From positions 3,472,001 through 3,536,000 of the forward strand of contig JAULSU010000006.1 in the NCBI GenBank assembly GCA_030512335.1: a DNA stretch of 64,000 nt, given 5' to 3'. The position numbers were made by a program, and so were the translations under genes. Positions 31,842 to 43,386 of this stretch are shown one piece after another. The stretch's first letter is position 1. Every line of letters begins with the position of its first letter. This stretch comes from Immersiella caudata (lineage: Eukaryota > Ascomycota > Sordariomycetes > Sordariales > Lasiosphaeriaceae). The notes below the pieces were generated by a model. It was not told the origin of the DNA. It was given only the letters and a program-made list of their open reading frames with translations, and did no database searches.

Positions 31842-32849
31842 TCATCCCCAATCCACCTCATCCGACTCCTCATCCAACTCCTCATCCAACTCCCGATCCG
31901 ATGGCTCCCTAGGTTCTACAAACCTGTGTGTAGGACGGACCTTCTTACGAGGCTGATCATAAAAAGCCCGGTGATAAACAACCAAGGATCCGTTCTTCTC
32001 CTCCCTCGCAAGCGGAAGCATCACCCTTCTCCTCTCACATTGGTCTCCCCCCGGAAATGATTCCCACTGGCACCCGCACTCTACGCTCTCGCGGCTCCGA
32101 TCAAACCTAATCCCAAACGTCTCCTCCACACCCTCCGCATCGTACAGTTTCGGACGACTCCACGCCCATTCCCCCGTAGCCTTCCACCACTTCCCCATAT
32201 CAGTCGGGTCCGGCATCTTGGGCAAGCCCCGGACGTAGGGTAGCTGTTGCGTGTGCACCCAGTCCAGCGGTGAGGTGTCCTCCCCGCGCTTTCGACACTC
32301 CCGTATTAGCTGGGAAAGGCACTTGCGCAGATGGGGCTCGCTCCAGGGGGTAAAGTCTCGACGGTTGGGGTCTTGTCTCCGGGAGGAGCAACCGCAACAA
32401 AGGGCATCACCGGTGGGGAGGTACAAGTCGCCGACGTAGAATTGGACGATGGGTTCCCATCATGGCGTTGTGTCCGGGAATGTGTTGCTAGCGAGGTTGA
32501 GTTGCTGGTTGCAAAGGCTGCATGTTTCGGAGCGGAGGGAGGAGTAGATCTTGGGACAGGTTGGATAGGTTGCGCCAGCTTTGACCATGGCGCGGATGGC
32601 CCAGGGGTGATGCGCGGAAAGCCATTGGTAGGGGAGGTAAGTGTCGATGACGGATTTGGCGGTGCGACAAGTTCGACGGAGGTTGCAGAGGGCGGGGATG
32701 TTGAGGGCGGAACTGATGTTGTGGATGAGCTCGAGCGGGAGCCTACTGAGAGTGTAGTGGGGTTCGGGACCGCGGGGTAAGTCGGGACGTTGATCAGATT
32801 CGATGTCCTTGGGTGGGCGTCTCGAGACCTTTGACTTTCTGCGTGGCAT
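31842..32849 (-). pseudogene. F-box protein interrupted by an in-frame TGA
   Basis: Two blocks lie in the same frame, separated only by TGA at 32460-32462. The first (32849 down) has a basic N-terminus and an F-box (L-S-R-L-P-L-E-L-I-H-N-I-S-S-A-L-N) at about residues 34-75, followed by a Cys pair (C-S-L-C). The second resumes at once with W-E-P-I-V-Q-F-Y-V-G-D-L-Y and continues with more Cys pairs (C-C-G-C), then an acidic Glu/Asp/Ser tail. The whole would be 335 codons. F-box proteins recruit substrates to SCF ubiquitin ligases. No intron can remove the stop without losing conserved-looking sequence, so it is either a recent nonsense mutation, a sequencing error, or a readthrough codon. Confidence 0.65.
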
Positions 32850-33556
32850 TATGTCTCTTGGGGCCAGCGTGCATGGCGTGTCAGCGTGAACGAAGAGATG
32901 AATTTACGGTGGTTGTTGTTATGAGGTGAGTGGAGGCCTGGAAGGACCAAGCGCCCAGTCCTGATGTCGGACCCACTGTGCGTGCAGAGGAAGGAGCTGA
33001 CAATCCGCACCATGATCTTGCTTGCCTGTTGCCCGAGGCGGCCACAACCTCCACTGGAACTTCGTCCTTAGGATTCTAGCCTTCGTTTTCCATGAAATTT
33101 GGGCATCACCCCCAACGAGCAAGCTCTCACATCTCAATATCCTTGGCGGCCATCAGCTCCATACAGACACCATCTCACCGCCGCCTCGATCGCCCGCTGC
33201 AGGGAGCTAGACCGCGACCGTGGTTTTCCCTCAAATCTCCCGCTGCAGGTGCACTGCAGACACATGGCGGCATCGGAACCCAGCCGAGCCAATGATACCG
33301 CGAGGTGGGATTTCAGCGTGGCGCGGCCCTAGGGAAGCATGCATATATTTGCATGGTCCAATCCAGCCACCCTTGACCGTCAGCGACAACACGTCCTCGG
33401 AGATACCCCGCTCAATGTGGGCGGATGAGCGCGATACCGCCTGTTGACGCGCCAAAACAATACAAAACTCGCGGTGGTAATTGACCAGTGCAACACCATG
33501 GCTGTTGCAAGATCTCAACTCTGGCCCGTCCTTTGCTGCGATTCAGGGCTGTGGCC
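32850..33556. other. intergenic between divergent genes
   Basis: Shared upstream region of the F-box gene (minus) and the FAD oxidase (plus). No gene seen. The oxidase frame is open back to 33488 but without a better start. Confidence 0.45.
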
Positions 33557-35371
33557 ATGGCAAACCGCCTCCTTTCCCACCTTCTAGCCAGCGCTGCCCT
33601 GGTCCCATCTCTCACACTCGCCAGCCCCGGCGCCGCCCCCCTCGTCCCTCGCACGTGGGAAGGGAGGTCATACGGCTGCAAATGCTACTTTGGCGACGCC
33701 TGTTGGCCCAAGCAAAAGGATTGGAAAGACCTCAACTCCACCGTGAACGGCAACCTCGCCGTAATCATCCCGCCTGAAGCCGCCTGTCACAACTTCTTCA
33801 ACGGAACCCTCGGCGCCATTCAGACCTACGACGCGGCCAAGTGCGCAGACGTCACGACCAACTACCCGCGCGAGGAGTGGATCAACGCCCAGGATGCCAC
33901 CCTCATGTGGAAGTACTTCACCAACTCGTCGTGCGTGCCCACCACCGACGCCGCAACGCCGTGTACGCCGGGGTACTACGGCACATATGTGATCCGCGCC
34001 AAGACGAAGCAGCACGTCAAGGCCGGCCTGGACTTTGCGCGCAAGAAGAACCTACGGCTCATCGTGCGCAATACCGGCCATGACTTCATGGGTCGCAGCA
34101 CGGGCTGGGGCGCGCTGGTCATCAACACGCACAGCTTCCAGGACGTCAAGTTTGAGAAGAAGTGGAAGGGCGGTCCAAGTGGTGGCTATTCCGGCAGCAC
34201 CGTGACCATCGGTGCTGGTGTCCGCGGTCGCGACTTGCTGCGTCAAGCCGCCCAGCAAAATCCTCCTGTTACCGTCGTCACCGGGGAGTGTCCCACCGTT
34301 GGTGTGGCCGGCGGCTTCGTCCAGGGTGGCGGCCACGGTCCGTTGACCACCATCTTTGGCTTCGCCGCTGACAACGCCCTATCCTTCGACATCATCACGG
34401 CCGACGGCAAGTACCTCACCGTTAACGAAAAGAAGCACCCCGATCTGTTCTACGGCCTGAAAGGTGGAGGCCCCGGCAACTATGGCATCGTCGTGACAGC
34501 GAGCTTCAAGACCTTCGCCGAGCGTCCCTCGGCTGGCGCGCAGCTGTACATCAACTCGACGTTGACGACCAACATGACTCTCTACTGGGACGGCGTTCGC
34601 ATCTTCCACAGCCATGCCAACAACTTTGTCGACGCAGGGCTGTACGTGTACTTCTCCGTCGGACCGGGCAGCATGCGCGTGCGCCCCTTGGTTGCCTTCA
34701 ACCAGACCGCTGCGCAACTAGATGCCGTGCTGGCACCACTGAAGGCGGACCTCACAGCGGCAGGCGTTCCGTTCTGGAGCGCTCCCGCGGGGCAGTACGC
34801 GACGTTCTTTGATCTGTACTTGGACCTGTTCGAGGACGAGTCTGCTGGCCCGCCGACGCTCACAAGCGGGTGGATGATTGCGCGGGAGGATATTGCAAGC
34901 AACAATGATGGCATCATCGAGGCGTTCCAGACGGCCATCAGTCCGCGCGCGGATCTGGAAAATAGGGGGTACATGGTCGGGCATTTGTTCGGTGCTGGTC
35001 ATGGGCCACAGCCTGTGGATGTCAGCGCCACGAATCCCAGGTTCCGCGTGTCGTCGAACCTCATGCTGTATCTTCTGCCGCTACCCACGGATGCGACATG
35101 GGCGCAAAAGGCCGACATTCAGAACCTGCTGGCCAACACGGTCGACAGGGCTTTTAGGGATGCAAGCCCCAACGGGTGTGCATACGTCAACGAGGCGGAT
35201 CCGTTCCAGGACAATTGGCAGGATCACTTCTGGGGGCCGAGTGTGTACCCGAAACTGAAGATGTTGAAGAAGAAGTGGGATCCGAGCGGCCTGTTTTACG
35301 CTATCGCGCTACCTGGCACGGAGAACTGGGATGTTATTGAGTATGGGACGCGGCTTTGCAAGAAGTTGTAA
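33557..35371 (+). CDS. secreted berberine-bridge-type FAD oxidase
   Basis: Intronless gene for a 604-residue FAD-linked oxidase of the PCMH (FAD_binding_4) plus BBE architecture. The ATG at 33557 is chosen because it opens a signal peptide (M-A-N-R-L-L-S-H-L-L-A-S-A-A-L-V). The FAD domain includes L-R-L-I-V-R-N-T-G-H-D-F-M-G. H175 is the expected 8-alpha-histidyl FAD attachment, and C245 (G-E-C-P-T-V-G-V-A-G-G) is the candidate for the second, cysteinyl link of bicovalent flavoproteins. The C-terminal BBE segment has F-Q-D-N-W-Q-D-H-F-W-G and K-W-D-P-S-G-L-F-Y. Several N-glycosylation sites fit secretion. Such enzymes oxidise sugars, alcohols or secondary metabolites; the substrate is not deducible. 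An F-box gene lies divergently upstream and a glycosyltransferase pseudogene downstream. Confidence 0.9.
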   Translation: MANRLLSHLLASAALVPSLTLASPGAAPLVPRTWEGRSYGCKCYFGDACWPKQKDWKDLNSTVNGNLAVIIPPEAACHNFFNGTLGAIQTYDAAKCADVTTNYPREEWINAQDATLMWKYFTNSSCVPTTDAATPCTPGYYGTYVIRAKTKQHVKAGLDFARKKNLRLIVRNTGHDFMGRSTGWGALVINTHSFQDVKFEKKWKGGPSGGYSGSTVTIGAGVRGRDLLRQAAQQNPPVTVVTGECPTVGVAGGFVQGGGHGPLTTIFGFAADNALSFDIITADGKYLTVNEKKHPDLFYGLKGGGPGNYGIVVTASFKTFAERPSAGAQLYINSTLTTNMTLYWDGVRIFHSHANNFVDAGLYVYFSVGPGSMRVRPLVAFNQTAAQLDAVLAPLKADLTAAGVPFWSAPAGQYATFFDLYLDLFEDESAGPPTLTSGWMIAREDIASNNDGIIEAFQTAISPRADLENRGYMVGHLFGAGHGPQPVDVSATNPRFRVSSNLMLYLLPLPTDATWAQKADIQNLLANTVDRAFRDASPNGCAYVNEADPFQDNWQDHFWGPSVYPKLKMLKKKWDPSGLFYAIALPGTENWDVIEYGTRLCKKL

Positions 35372-36079
35372 AAAGTCAGGAACGGATAGGCCCGTCTCCA
35401 AGGCTGCGACAGGGTGGGAGCTAGCAGCCCCTTTTTGGGTCCAAGTGTACCAGGGTCAACTTGTGTCCGCCCTTGTTGGATGCTGTGCCAGCCGGAGTTT
35501 GCCTCATTGACGTTCCTACGTACCCGGCGTGATCCGTTACAAGTCTTCCTAATCTCAGGGCTTTAAGGACTTGGGTTTGAAATGGGTGATATTCGGATGC
35601 AGACTCCGCCAACTCCGACAGGAATTACCACACTAGTTATCAACAAAACGGACGTAGGCAATGGGATTGGTACGGAATGCGGGTATTACACATAAGATTT
35701 TACGATACGCAGGGCAACCCACTCCTGGCGGACTGTCGATATGACCCATGGACGACACCGGGAAGGTGTCAAATGACCTAGAACGGATATCATTCCGAAG
35801 GCAGATCCTAGTGCTGGTGGAGGATATCTGCAATCCTCCAAATCCATCTGCATGAGGGCGATGTTGCCCAATCGGGTTGTTCGATTGGTCGGGCTATTAT
35901 GCGGTTGGTCGGGGCCGTGGTACGGGTGGTGAAACAAAGGCCTTATCGTCGGCTGCAGAAGCCAAAGGGGATCGACAAAGCGGCCGAGATGAGCAGCGGG
36001 TGTGGCAAGTGGTAAATATATAAGAGTTCAAGTCTAGTCTTCGAGCTTCAGCATCTCTTCAACGAGTTTCTTTACAGCG
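35372..36079. other. intergenic
   Basis: No gene recognised. Confidence 0.45.
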
Positions 36080-37037
36080 AGTATCGATCGCAACCGCCCG
36101 GATGGGATCCCTGAAGGTGGCGTCCGTATCGCCGAAGACCTTAAGAATTTCTTCGGTGACGCCATTCCCACCAACCACCAACTCCTTCGCTCCACCCTCG
36201 AACTCGTCCGCGAGATATACCCCAACCACCCCGTCGTCATCCCCTACGATCCCACCCCCGAAAACCTCGCCCTCTGGAAAACCATCTACGACTCCCCCGC
36301 CCCCATGGACACCCTCGTCAACAACCACTGGACGTCCCTCATGCGTCCCCTCGGCGCCACCCACCCCTCACCGGCTCCTTCTGGACAACCCAAATTCCCT
36401 CGGCGACATCACCGTCCAACCGACCTCCCCCTTCCACCGAATACCCCCGCCCATCCACCACCCCCGCCAAATCACCTTCATCGGCGGTCCTCCTCTCAAG
36501 CCTCTCTCCCCAACCTACACTCCCAACCCCCCCTGGTATCACACCCTCCTTTCCAACACCGCTCTCTCTCCCTGCCTCCCACCCTTGCCGCAAGCGCGTA
36601 ATCTTCATCACTCAAGGCACCCTCTCCCCAGATTACACCCAACTCCTCCTCCCCTCCATCACCGTCCTCCACACCAACCCTTCCCCTCTTGTTGATCGCC
36701 ACCCTCGGTTCCCGAGGTACCTCCCTCCCCCTTACCTACCCCCAACCGTCAAACGTCCACATCGTAGATTACATCCCCTTTGACATCATCCCTCCCGCAC
36801 ACCGACGTCTTTGTATCAAACGGGGGCTACAACTCCTTCATGCACGGCGTCATGAACGGCGTCCCGATGTTTCTGGCGGGTACGGATGCGGACAAGGGGG
36901 AGGTGGACACGAGGGGGGAGTGGTGTGGGGTGGCGGTGAATTTTGGGTGTTCGAGGCCCGGTGGGGGAACAGATACAAAAGGCGGTGGAGAGGGTTTTGG
37001 GGGGGGGGGAAGTTTTAGAGGTGGGCGGAGGAGTTGA
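36080..37037 (+). pseudogene. UDP-glycosyltransferase (GT1-like) pseudogene, 5'-truncated
   Basis: Five collinear blocks in successively shifted frames reconstruct the second two thirds of a fungal UDP-glycosyltransferase. They are D-R-N-R-P-D-G-I-P...D-A-I-P-T-N-H-Q (36080-36360), Q-I-T-F-I-G-G-P (about 36465), R-K-R-V-I-F-I-T-Q-G-T-L (36589), L-L-I-A-T-L-G-S-R-G-T (about 36689) and H-T-D-V-F-V-S-N-G-G-Y-N-S-F-M-H-G-V (about 36800), the sugar-nucleotide-binding segment. Each transition is a +1 change of frame, so at least four frameshifts exist. The first 80-100 residues of the family are missing, and the 3' end runs into a G-rich low-complexity stretch. An intact homologue would transfer a sugar from UDP-sugar to a small molecule. 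Confidence 0.75.
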
Positions 37038-37103
37038 GGGGTTGATTGGGGACCTGCTGAAGGCGTAATGGAGGAGGGGGATGTGCACACGCGTATATCT
37101 TAT

Positions 37104-37550
37104 CACTGCAATATTAGCGTCGAGCGAAAGGTGGTTAAGGGTTGAGGCCTAGGGCAAGTTGATTGGTGAGTTGGCTGCGGGGAGAGAGGTGGTGTGGCCG
37201 AAAAGGGCAGACCTCTCTCTGCCACGTTGAAAGGCCCCAGTTTCACTGCAATTTTAGCGTTGAGCGAAAGGCCGAGGTGGGCGGAAGAGTTGGCTTGAGG
37301 GGGTGAGGCTGTGTTGCACCGACACATTTGCGTCATATTGTGGCTTAGCATTGATCACTGCAATTTTGGCGTCCAGCGGGGGGAGGGATTTGGTGGTGGG
37401 GAAGAGCAAATCCGAGGCAGGTTTTAGGTGTGGATTGATTTGTTTGGATGGGACTGAAGCTTCAAGTGAAGGCTTGAGTCGAGGCTGTTTCGTCTGGTTG
37501 GATGGGGTTGATTCAGGGCTGGTTGCACTGCGATTTTGTGTCAAGCGGGA
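37104..37550 (+). repeat. four left-hand copies of the CACTGCAATTTTAGCG motif
   Basis: Copies start at 37104, 37244, 37356 and 37526 on the plus strand. The first two share 27 bases apart from two substitutions; the later two are more diverged. They face rightwards. Confidence 0.85.
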
Positions 37551-37787
37551 AGAAAGAGGCTAGCCCTGACAGAATGTATGAGTGTGTGGAAAGTCAAAAA
37601 TGTGGGAGCTATCAAGCTAGAAGTAAAAAAATAAAAATAAACGTCTACCCAAACTATCAGGAAGTCGAGACGCTCAACAAACACCCTGACTCAATGTTGA
37701 TGACATTTAGTCCTCTTAACACAAATGCCAACATTGATTTCTCACAAACACATATACTATAACTTGAACATCCCCCATGTTCAAAGG
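37551..37787. other. spacer downstream of the GFA-domain gene
   Basis: AT-rich 3' flank without a gene. Confidence 0.4.
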
Positions 37788-38357
37788 TTACTCAGCCGGC
37801 AACTTCCCACTCTTCCTCCCCGTCCAAGTGGCAATAGCATCCATCAGCGGCGGGCTCAACGCATCATACGTCTCTAGTCCCAACCCCTTCAACTTCCCCC
37901 TCACCTCGTCCATCCCCTTGGGATCAAACCCCTGCTCGATAATACTCGACACAAACGCCGCAAACTGCGGCTCCTGCCATCCCTTCTCCTTGCTCAGTTC
38001 CACATGGACAAAGTCGAGCCCCTTGAAGGGATGCTCCTTTTCGATGCGGCCGTACATGCAGGTGCCGCACTCGCGGCAGGTGTGGCGCTGGATGGCCGCG
38101 CTCTCGTCGGTGATGTAGAGCTTTTCGGGGTGCGAGGTGACGGTGAGGTTGTCGCGAGGGACGACGGCGACGATGGAGAAGAGGGCCGTGGACGGTTTCC
38201 AGCATTTGGAGCAGCCGCAGGCGTGGTTGTGGGCGACGTTGGAGGAGAGAGTCACAATTACTGGGTCGGAAGAGCAGAGGCAGGAGAGGGTGCCGCCTGA
38301 GAAGTTGGGGTCGCCGGGCGTGATGCCGTTGTCGATGAGGGGGTGGAGGGAAGCCAT
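37788..38357 (-). CDS. GFA/CENP-V-domain protein (glutathione-dependent formaldehyde-activating type)
   Basis: Intronless gene of 189 residues with the zinc ligands of the GFA fold: C26-x-C28, then C47-x-C49-x2-C52, and C94-x2-C97-x2-C100. The founding enzyme condenses formaldehyde with glutathione to S-hydroxymethylglutathione; many fungal relatives are uncharacterised. The C-terminal extension ([12 protein letters not shown]) occurs in the Gfa-type subfamily annotated as S-(hydroxymethyl)glutathione synthase. The gene is flanked on both sides by inward-facing copies of a short repeat. Confidence 0.88.
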   Translation of the reverse strand: MASLHPLIDNGITPGDPNFSGGTLSCLCSSDPVIVTLSSNVAHNHACGCSKCWKPSTALFSIVAVVPRDNLTVTSHPEKLYITDESAAIQRHTCRECGTCMYGRIEKEHPFKGLDFVHVELSKEKGWQEPQFAAFVSSIIEQGFDPKGMDEVRGKLKGLGLETYDALSPPLMDAIATWTGRKSGKLPAE

Positions 38358-39128
38358 GGTTGGGTTGTTTTTGTTGAGAGTTTGTTTTTGTTGGGAAGCA
38401 GGAACGCGTCAACGCACAGTGGATGAGATAAGAAAGCAATGCAGCAACATATCAGCACAACTCTTCCACTTTTATAACGCTGGCCAAAGACGACCGTACA
38501 AGTCGGCCCAACATCTAACTACCGACTCGGATGCTATCAGAGGCTGGAATTATCCGGGCGTCTGCAGCTGTCAAAGCCCCCTTTATCTCCAACCCGGCCT
38601 GCGCCGACGGGAGTTTACCCCAACCTTCTCCTCATCCTTTTCCTCCTTCTCCCCCTTCTGCGCAGGCAGTTGCGCAAGGAAGGGGCAGATAGATCCCGTG
38701 CCTGTGTTTCCCGAGTGACAGCTCGGCAAAATCGACCCGGGGTCTAATCCGAGTGGAATCATTCGCCGGCGCGATCACGTCATTCGGCCCCTCTCTCTTG
38801 GGACGGGAGCTGGTGTTGCACGGCGGACCTGCGCTGGTGGGGTGCAAGGCCGGGTTTTGGTCGGCGAGGAGGATCCAGGAGACGTGGGAGCCGATGGGGG
38901 GAATTGGCATCCCTGATTGGCCGGTTGGATGGTGTCGGAGAGATCTCGGTTTGTGGGGCTTGAGGTTGGTGTCTTCTCGCTTCAAGTCTCCGTTGCTAAG
39001 GCACCTACACAACGAACTGGGACTACGTAATACCTTGAATATACTTCTCGGACCATTGTTCTTGTCGTAGGGCAGTAATGCAACTTCAATGCCGCATCTC
39101 AGGGTTAGGGTCACAATTCTCTTCATGT
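38358..39128. other. intergenic, upstream of the GFA-domain gene
   Basis: No gene recognised. Confidence 0.4.
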
Positions 39129-39772
39129 GACGCTAGAATTGCAGTGACGCACCCAGCACAGTGCGGCGTCGATGCTATATTCCCTCTCTCCCCTCACCGA
39201 ATTGTACAGTGCAAAAGACCGTGCGGTATCCACGATCTCCTTCGACTGGGAGAAGAATGGAGATCATTGTTGAGTGCGACGACGGTCTTTCAATTCAACA
39301 GACCCAGTCTTTGATGTTTCTCTGACTTTTATGGTTCGAACTAGACCTTACCTAGGTACCTTAGGTACTAGGTAGTTAATATGTTTGTGCTTAAGGGTCC
39401 TGAGCTGGAGATCGATCCTCCATATCTCAGTGTTAGGGATCAAACGAGTCCATCAGCCGTTTCACTCGACACTAAAATTGCAGTGATGGATACTCACGAC
39501 AACCACTCCGGGCGCCCTCGCTCGACTACTCCGTCCTCCACTTACCTCAGCTCTACATTGTCCTCGACGCCAAAATTGCAGTGAAATTCTTCCACCAATA
39601 CATGCAAGTCACCGATTTGGCCCTTTCAACCGTGACACCCATCTTTCCTCCCACTCGACGCTAAAACTGCAGTGATCCGTCACAGGTGCCCAAACCCCTC
39701 AGCCTCACCTCCCAGCCAACAGATTCACCCCTCGTCTGACCTCAACCTTCGCCCAGCGCTAAAATTGCAGTG
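39129..39772 (-). repeat. five right-hand copies of the CACTGCAATTTTAGCG motif
   Basis: Minus-strand copies end (plus coordinate of the leading C) at 39146, 39485, 39583, 39674 and 39772; the last four are spaced 91-98 bp apart. They read leftwards, towards the copies at 37104-37550. Confidence 0.85.
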
Positions 39773-40563
39773 GGTGAGTAGCCACGTCAATTGTAACGGT
39801 CGGGACTTATCACCATGCCTCGGACCTCTCCCAAACCCGCCTCGGCGCCAGGCGCGAGGCACGACTGGGAAGAATTTGCGCGATTTTGGCGCAGAGGCGC
39901 GCAGGGTCTGGGTGGTTTTGCCCACCTAGTCTCCATCATGTGTTGAGAGTCTCTGTCCAGGTCCCTCATGGTGCAGCTTTTCCCATCCTTTCGCTTCTGG
40001 ACTCGCCCTGCTGTCGACTGAGCTGCGGGAGAAGATCACACGATACGTTTACCCTTGTTGACCGAGATAATGGGCAGTTACCATTGTTTTGTTTGACGGA
40101 GGGGACGAGAAGCGGTGGTGCCGGAGGCTTCTCCTTCCCATTACTTTACTCGACTTGTTCTTATTGTCGGCGAAGTGCTATCCATGCCGGTCCGATGTTG
40201 GAATTCGCGCGGGTACCTAACATTGAACTGAGTATTTGTTGCGCAGCAAGCTCCCATACCCATGTTCCCGTCGATGCTCTCTACTCGGGGCCACCGTATA
40301 TATCCACCTCGTGAACCCAGGGGTATGGCCGGTACCTAGGTAGGTTACCCTACCTTTGTTATGTGTAGTGTTGTTTTGCGTAGTCAAGTCTATTTTTCCT
40401 AGCAGTGATTATCTAAACCCGAAGGTGCGCAAGTAGCAGGTTTTTCCCAACCTTCAGGTTCACTCTGATTCTTGGGCCCAACTCCTTCAACCGTGTCAAC
40501 CATTATTAGTCGTCCCGGCGTCCATCACCGCCAAGTTCTCTTCTCGCACGGCCACCATTTATA

Positions 40564-40596
<33 letters not shown>

Positions 40597-43386
40597 TGCT
40601 GTTGGCGCATTCGACGAGCCTGCGAGATCCGCTCAAGTCGGGATGAAGAAAATTCCCGCTTCCTGGAAAGTCGTTGGCGCCACGGTAAGAACCAACTCCT
40701 ATCCTTTGAGGAGAAAAAAAACCGTAGACTTGCCTCGTTGAATCTTGCGTTCCACGTGTTGAAAAGGCTGCCTCGGGTAGTCGACATTGTAGATTGCGCC
40801 AAAAGTTCCATATTAGCACCTGAGCGGTGCTGGTTGGTGCAAATAGTTGCCAAGACGAGCGTCACAGGAGTGACTTGATACCCCAACAGGCCGATATCGC
40901 ATGCGGTGATGATTTTGAGTCTGGAGGCCATGATGTTGAAGACTGGGCGAGCCTGGAGGCTGGATGCTAGTTGGTCTGCTTCAGAGGACTACAAGATGCC
41001 CATCTTAACCGAAGGAGGTACTTGGGGGAGTGGTTGTTGTTCTGTACGGAAATAAATCCGGGAGAGGTGGCGGAGGTTGTGAGAGCTGAGGACGTAGAGC
41101 GAGCTTCCGTAGATAGGTTGGTTGGTTGGTTGATTGTGGGTAGAAGCCGATCGTGAAGAATCCACGGGCTCCAACCTCAGCATAAATAAAGGTGGAGGAG
41201 AAGTGAATGATGCTCGGTGCCAGCTGGTGATCGTTTTTGTGAATCCTCACGGCGTCAAAGTCGTGATTACGGATTGCGTCACCCAAGCTGTCCATCAAGT
41301 GAACTCAGGGGTTGTGTTGATAAACCCTCCTCCCAGTGGCATTCACTGTCAAACCTCACAGAGCATTGACCCATTTCTTTGTCTTCGACAGCCAAGTTCA
41401 ATCGTATTATTGTTTGCTGCTTTCAACTATGTCAGCCGACTTGCATCTCATCCTGCCACCGCCTTCTTGCAGAGTCCCTCTGTGCTGGTACATTGGCCAA
41501 ATCAATCCGACTCTCCCCTCCAGTCTCCATTGAGTCATGCACAGCAAGCCAAAGTGTTATCCTACAATAGCAACATCACCAACCCGCCACCACTAACTAG
41601 TTCCAGCCTTGCTTTGTTTCCCTCACAACAAAGAACAGGTTCCGCCGAAAACGGCACTAGCATCAACATTGATTTGTTCCAGTTTCGCAGAGTTCATTTG
41701 GCAACGATTTGTATAGAATTCTGTGCTAGAGACTTATCATAACTCTTCCAATAAAGCAGATTGTGAGAGAACCTTAGTACGAGAAAACGTTGGTTGATGT
41801 TGGGGCAGATGAGATCGGAGCTCGTCAAGTTCGACAGGTTGAAGGCAGCTGAGGCAGTTCGGCATCGTCATCAAAGGCAAGGCCCACTCCCCGAATCTCG
41901 AGCTAAATAAAGGTCCCCTGAGTTCCGAACAACTAACATAACCAGACCGTTTTGCTAGAGCTGCAAAGGAACCGTTTCCTTGAAGAGTCGTGTAAGTGAT
42001 TCCGTTGAGAGGGTTCGGTTAAAATGGGAAGCCCGCAACGGAACGCTCGAAGAGTAAATCAAGTCCTCCTCCACTCGGAGGACGGGATTGTTGGTAAGCG
42101 TGCCTGGAAATATCTCGCTTGCGTTTCGAGGGACTGGAAGCGCGAGTGGTTGAACTAGGAGTCAGCGTTGAGCTTTCGTGAGTTTGTGATGCTCATGCTT
42201 GAACGTTATTTCCTGCTTGAACTGCGCAGAGTCGTCCCCAGACCGTTTCTAACAACGCCCCAGCCACGCCAAATCCCAACAAAATCCGTCCAATATGTCA
42301 TGTCCACTTTCCGGGAGATGAAAAGCGGGAGGCCGCGCAGAAATAGGCCCATTTACCGACATGAGATGGCCTCGCAGTTGGCTACACGCCGACACCGTCT
42401 ATACCGACAGCGCATAGAAACACTATGGAAGACGGTAGTAGTCATCGGGTCGAGTATGCCATTCACATGAAACGCCATGTGGCTAGACTGCGCCTTTTTG
42501 TTGATATTGCCTGTGCCCAAGAGTTAGCTATAACCCGAGGCATATTTAAAGGTGGCCAACGCCATGCGGCCAGCGCCCGCCACTTGTTTTTGTTGCCGCC
42601 GATCACCTCTCCGGACTCGGAGTCTTTGCCAGAATGACACCGATGACCGTCGGATTTGAACACGTTGCCTACATGCGAGACGGCAGGCTGAAGGGGGAAG
42701 CATTTGAATGGGACATAACGGTGGGATCTCGGAGATTTGGTATTGCTGATGTAAATATCGTGCCGCTTGGGGCCAAGGGCGAGCGGAGTTGAAACCCAGT
42801 GTCTTCAGGACGGTCCTGCTTGACTGAGTTCGATTTTCTGACTGCTCGGAATAGCTGAGATGATCATGACGTCCACACATGGAGTTGTGCCACAGTTCAA
42901 ACCTGCTGACTCGCTTCCCTTCCGCCGTAACATTCGCGTTGACGCGCGCCTGAATTGCCCTCCCACCCATATCGCCCACCCATCTTCACCCAGTGTTACC
43001 TCCGCGCAACATTTCTCCTTCCCCGCGTTCCCCGTAATCCAACAGCAAAAACTCAACCGCGGCTTCGGCCTTTACCGCGCCAATTAGGCGACCTCGCGCC
43101 TAAACATAGCAGACAACTGTCACCCGACACAACTCCTCTGTGTTGACTGGTCGCCTGTCATGTCCGACAGCCACACGCTAACACACTGAACTTTGGTACC
43201 GGCCGACGTGGCGCCCTGCAGTCACATCATCCAGCCCTCATTTGCCTGCCACTGAAAATGATCCTGTTTATTGCCTCCGTTTACCCGAAAACGCCAACAG
43301 TGACACACTGCCAGGAAAAAAAAAACAAACGGGAACTTCAACTTATCATTCCACGTCTTTGGTATCCTTACAATGATATGACCGTC
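39773..43386. other. 3.6-kb gene-poor region
   Basis: No gene supported on either strand. Contains a TA microsatellite at 40559-40596 and a perfect 7-bp inverted repeat with a 6-bp loop (TTAGGCG...CGCCTAA) at 43085-43104. Open frames here lack family resemblance and include the microsatellite. Confidence 0.4.
40559..40596. repeat. TA microsatellite
   Basis: Alternating A-T run with one G interruption. Confidence 0.9.

Larger units (their letters stand above)
37104..39772. mobile_element. possible non-autonomous DNA element with subterminal inverted repeats
   Basis: Four plus-strand copies on the left and five minus-strand copies on the right of one short motif all point inward and enclose a single GFA-domain gene. 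Arrays of short inward-facing subterminal repeats are characteristic of CACTA/EnSpm and hAT elements, and the motif itself starts CACTG. No transposase, long terminal inverted repeat or target-site duplication was found, so the limits and the identity as a transposon are inference. Confidence 0.3.

Noticed and set aside
39335..39376. CCTAGGTACC-type palindromic stretch as a mobile-element end
   Set aside because: Such TAGGTAC-rich palindromes are common in intergenic DNA of these fungi, and no partner end or duplication was found.
40506..41298. Two minus-strand ORFs as a possible gene
   Set aside because: One translates the TA microsatellite; neither shows a domain or a supportable splice join.
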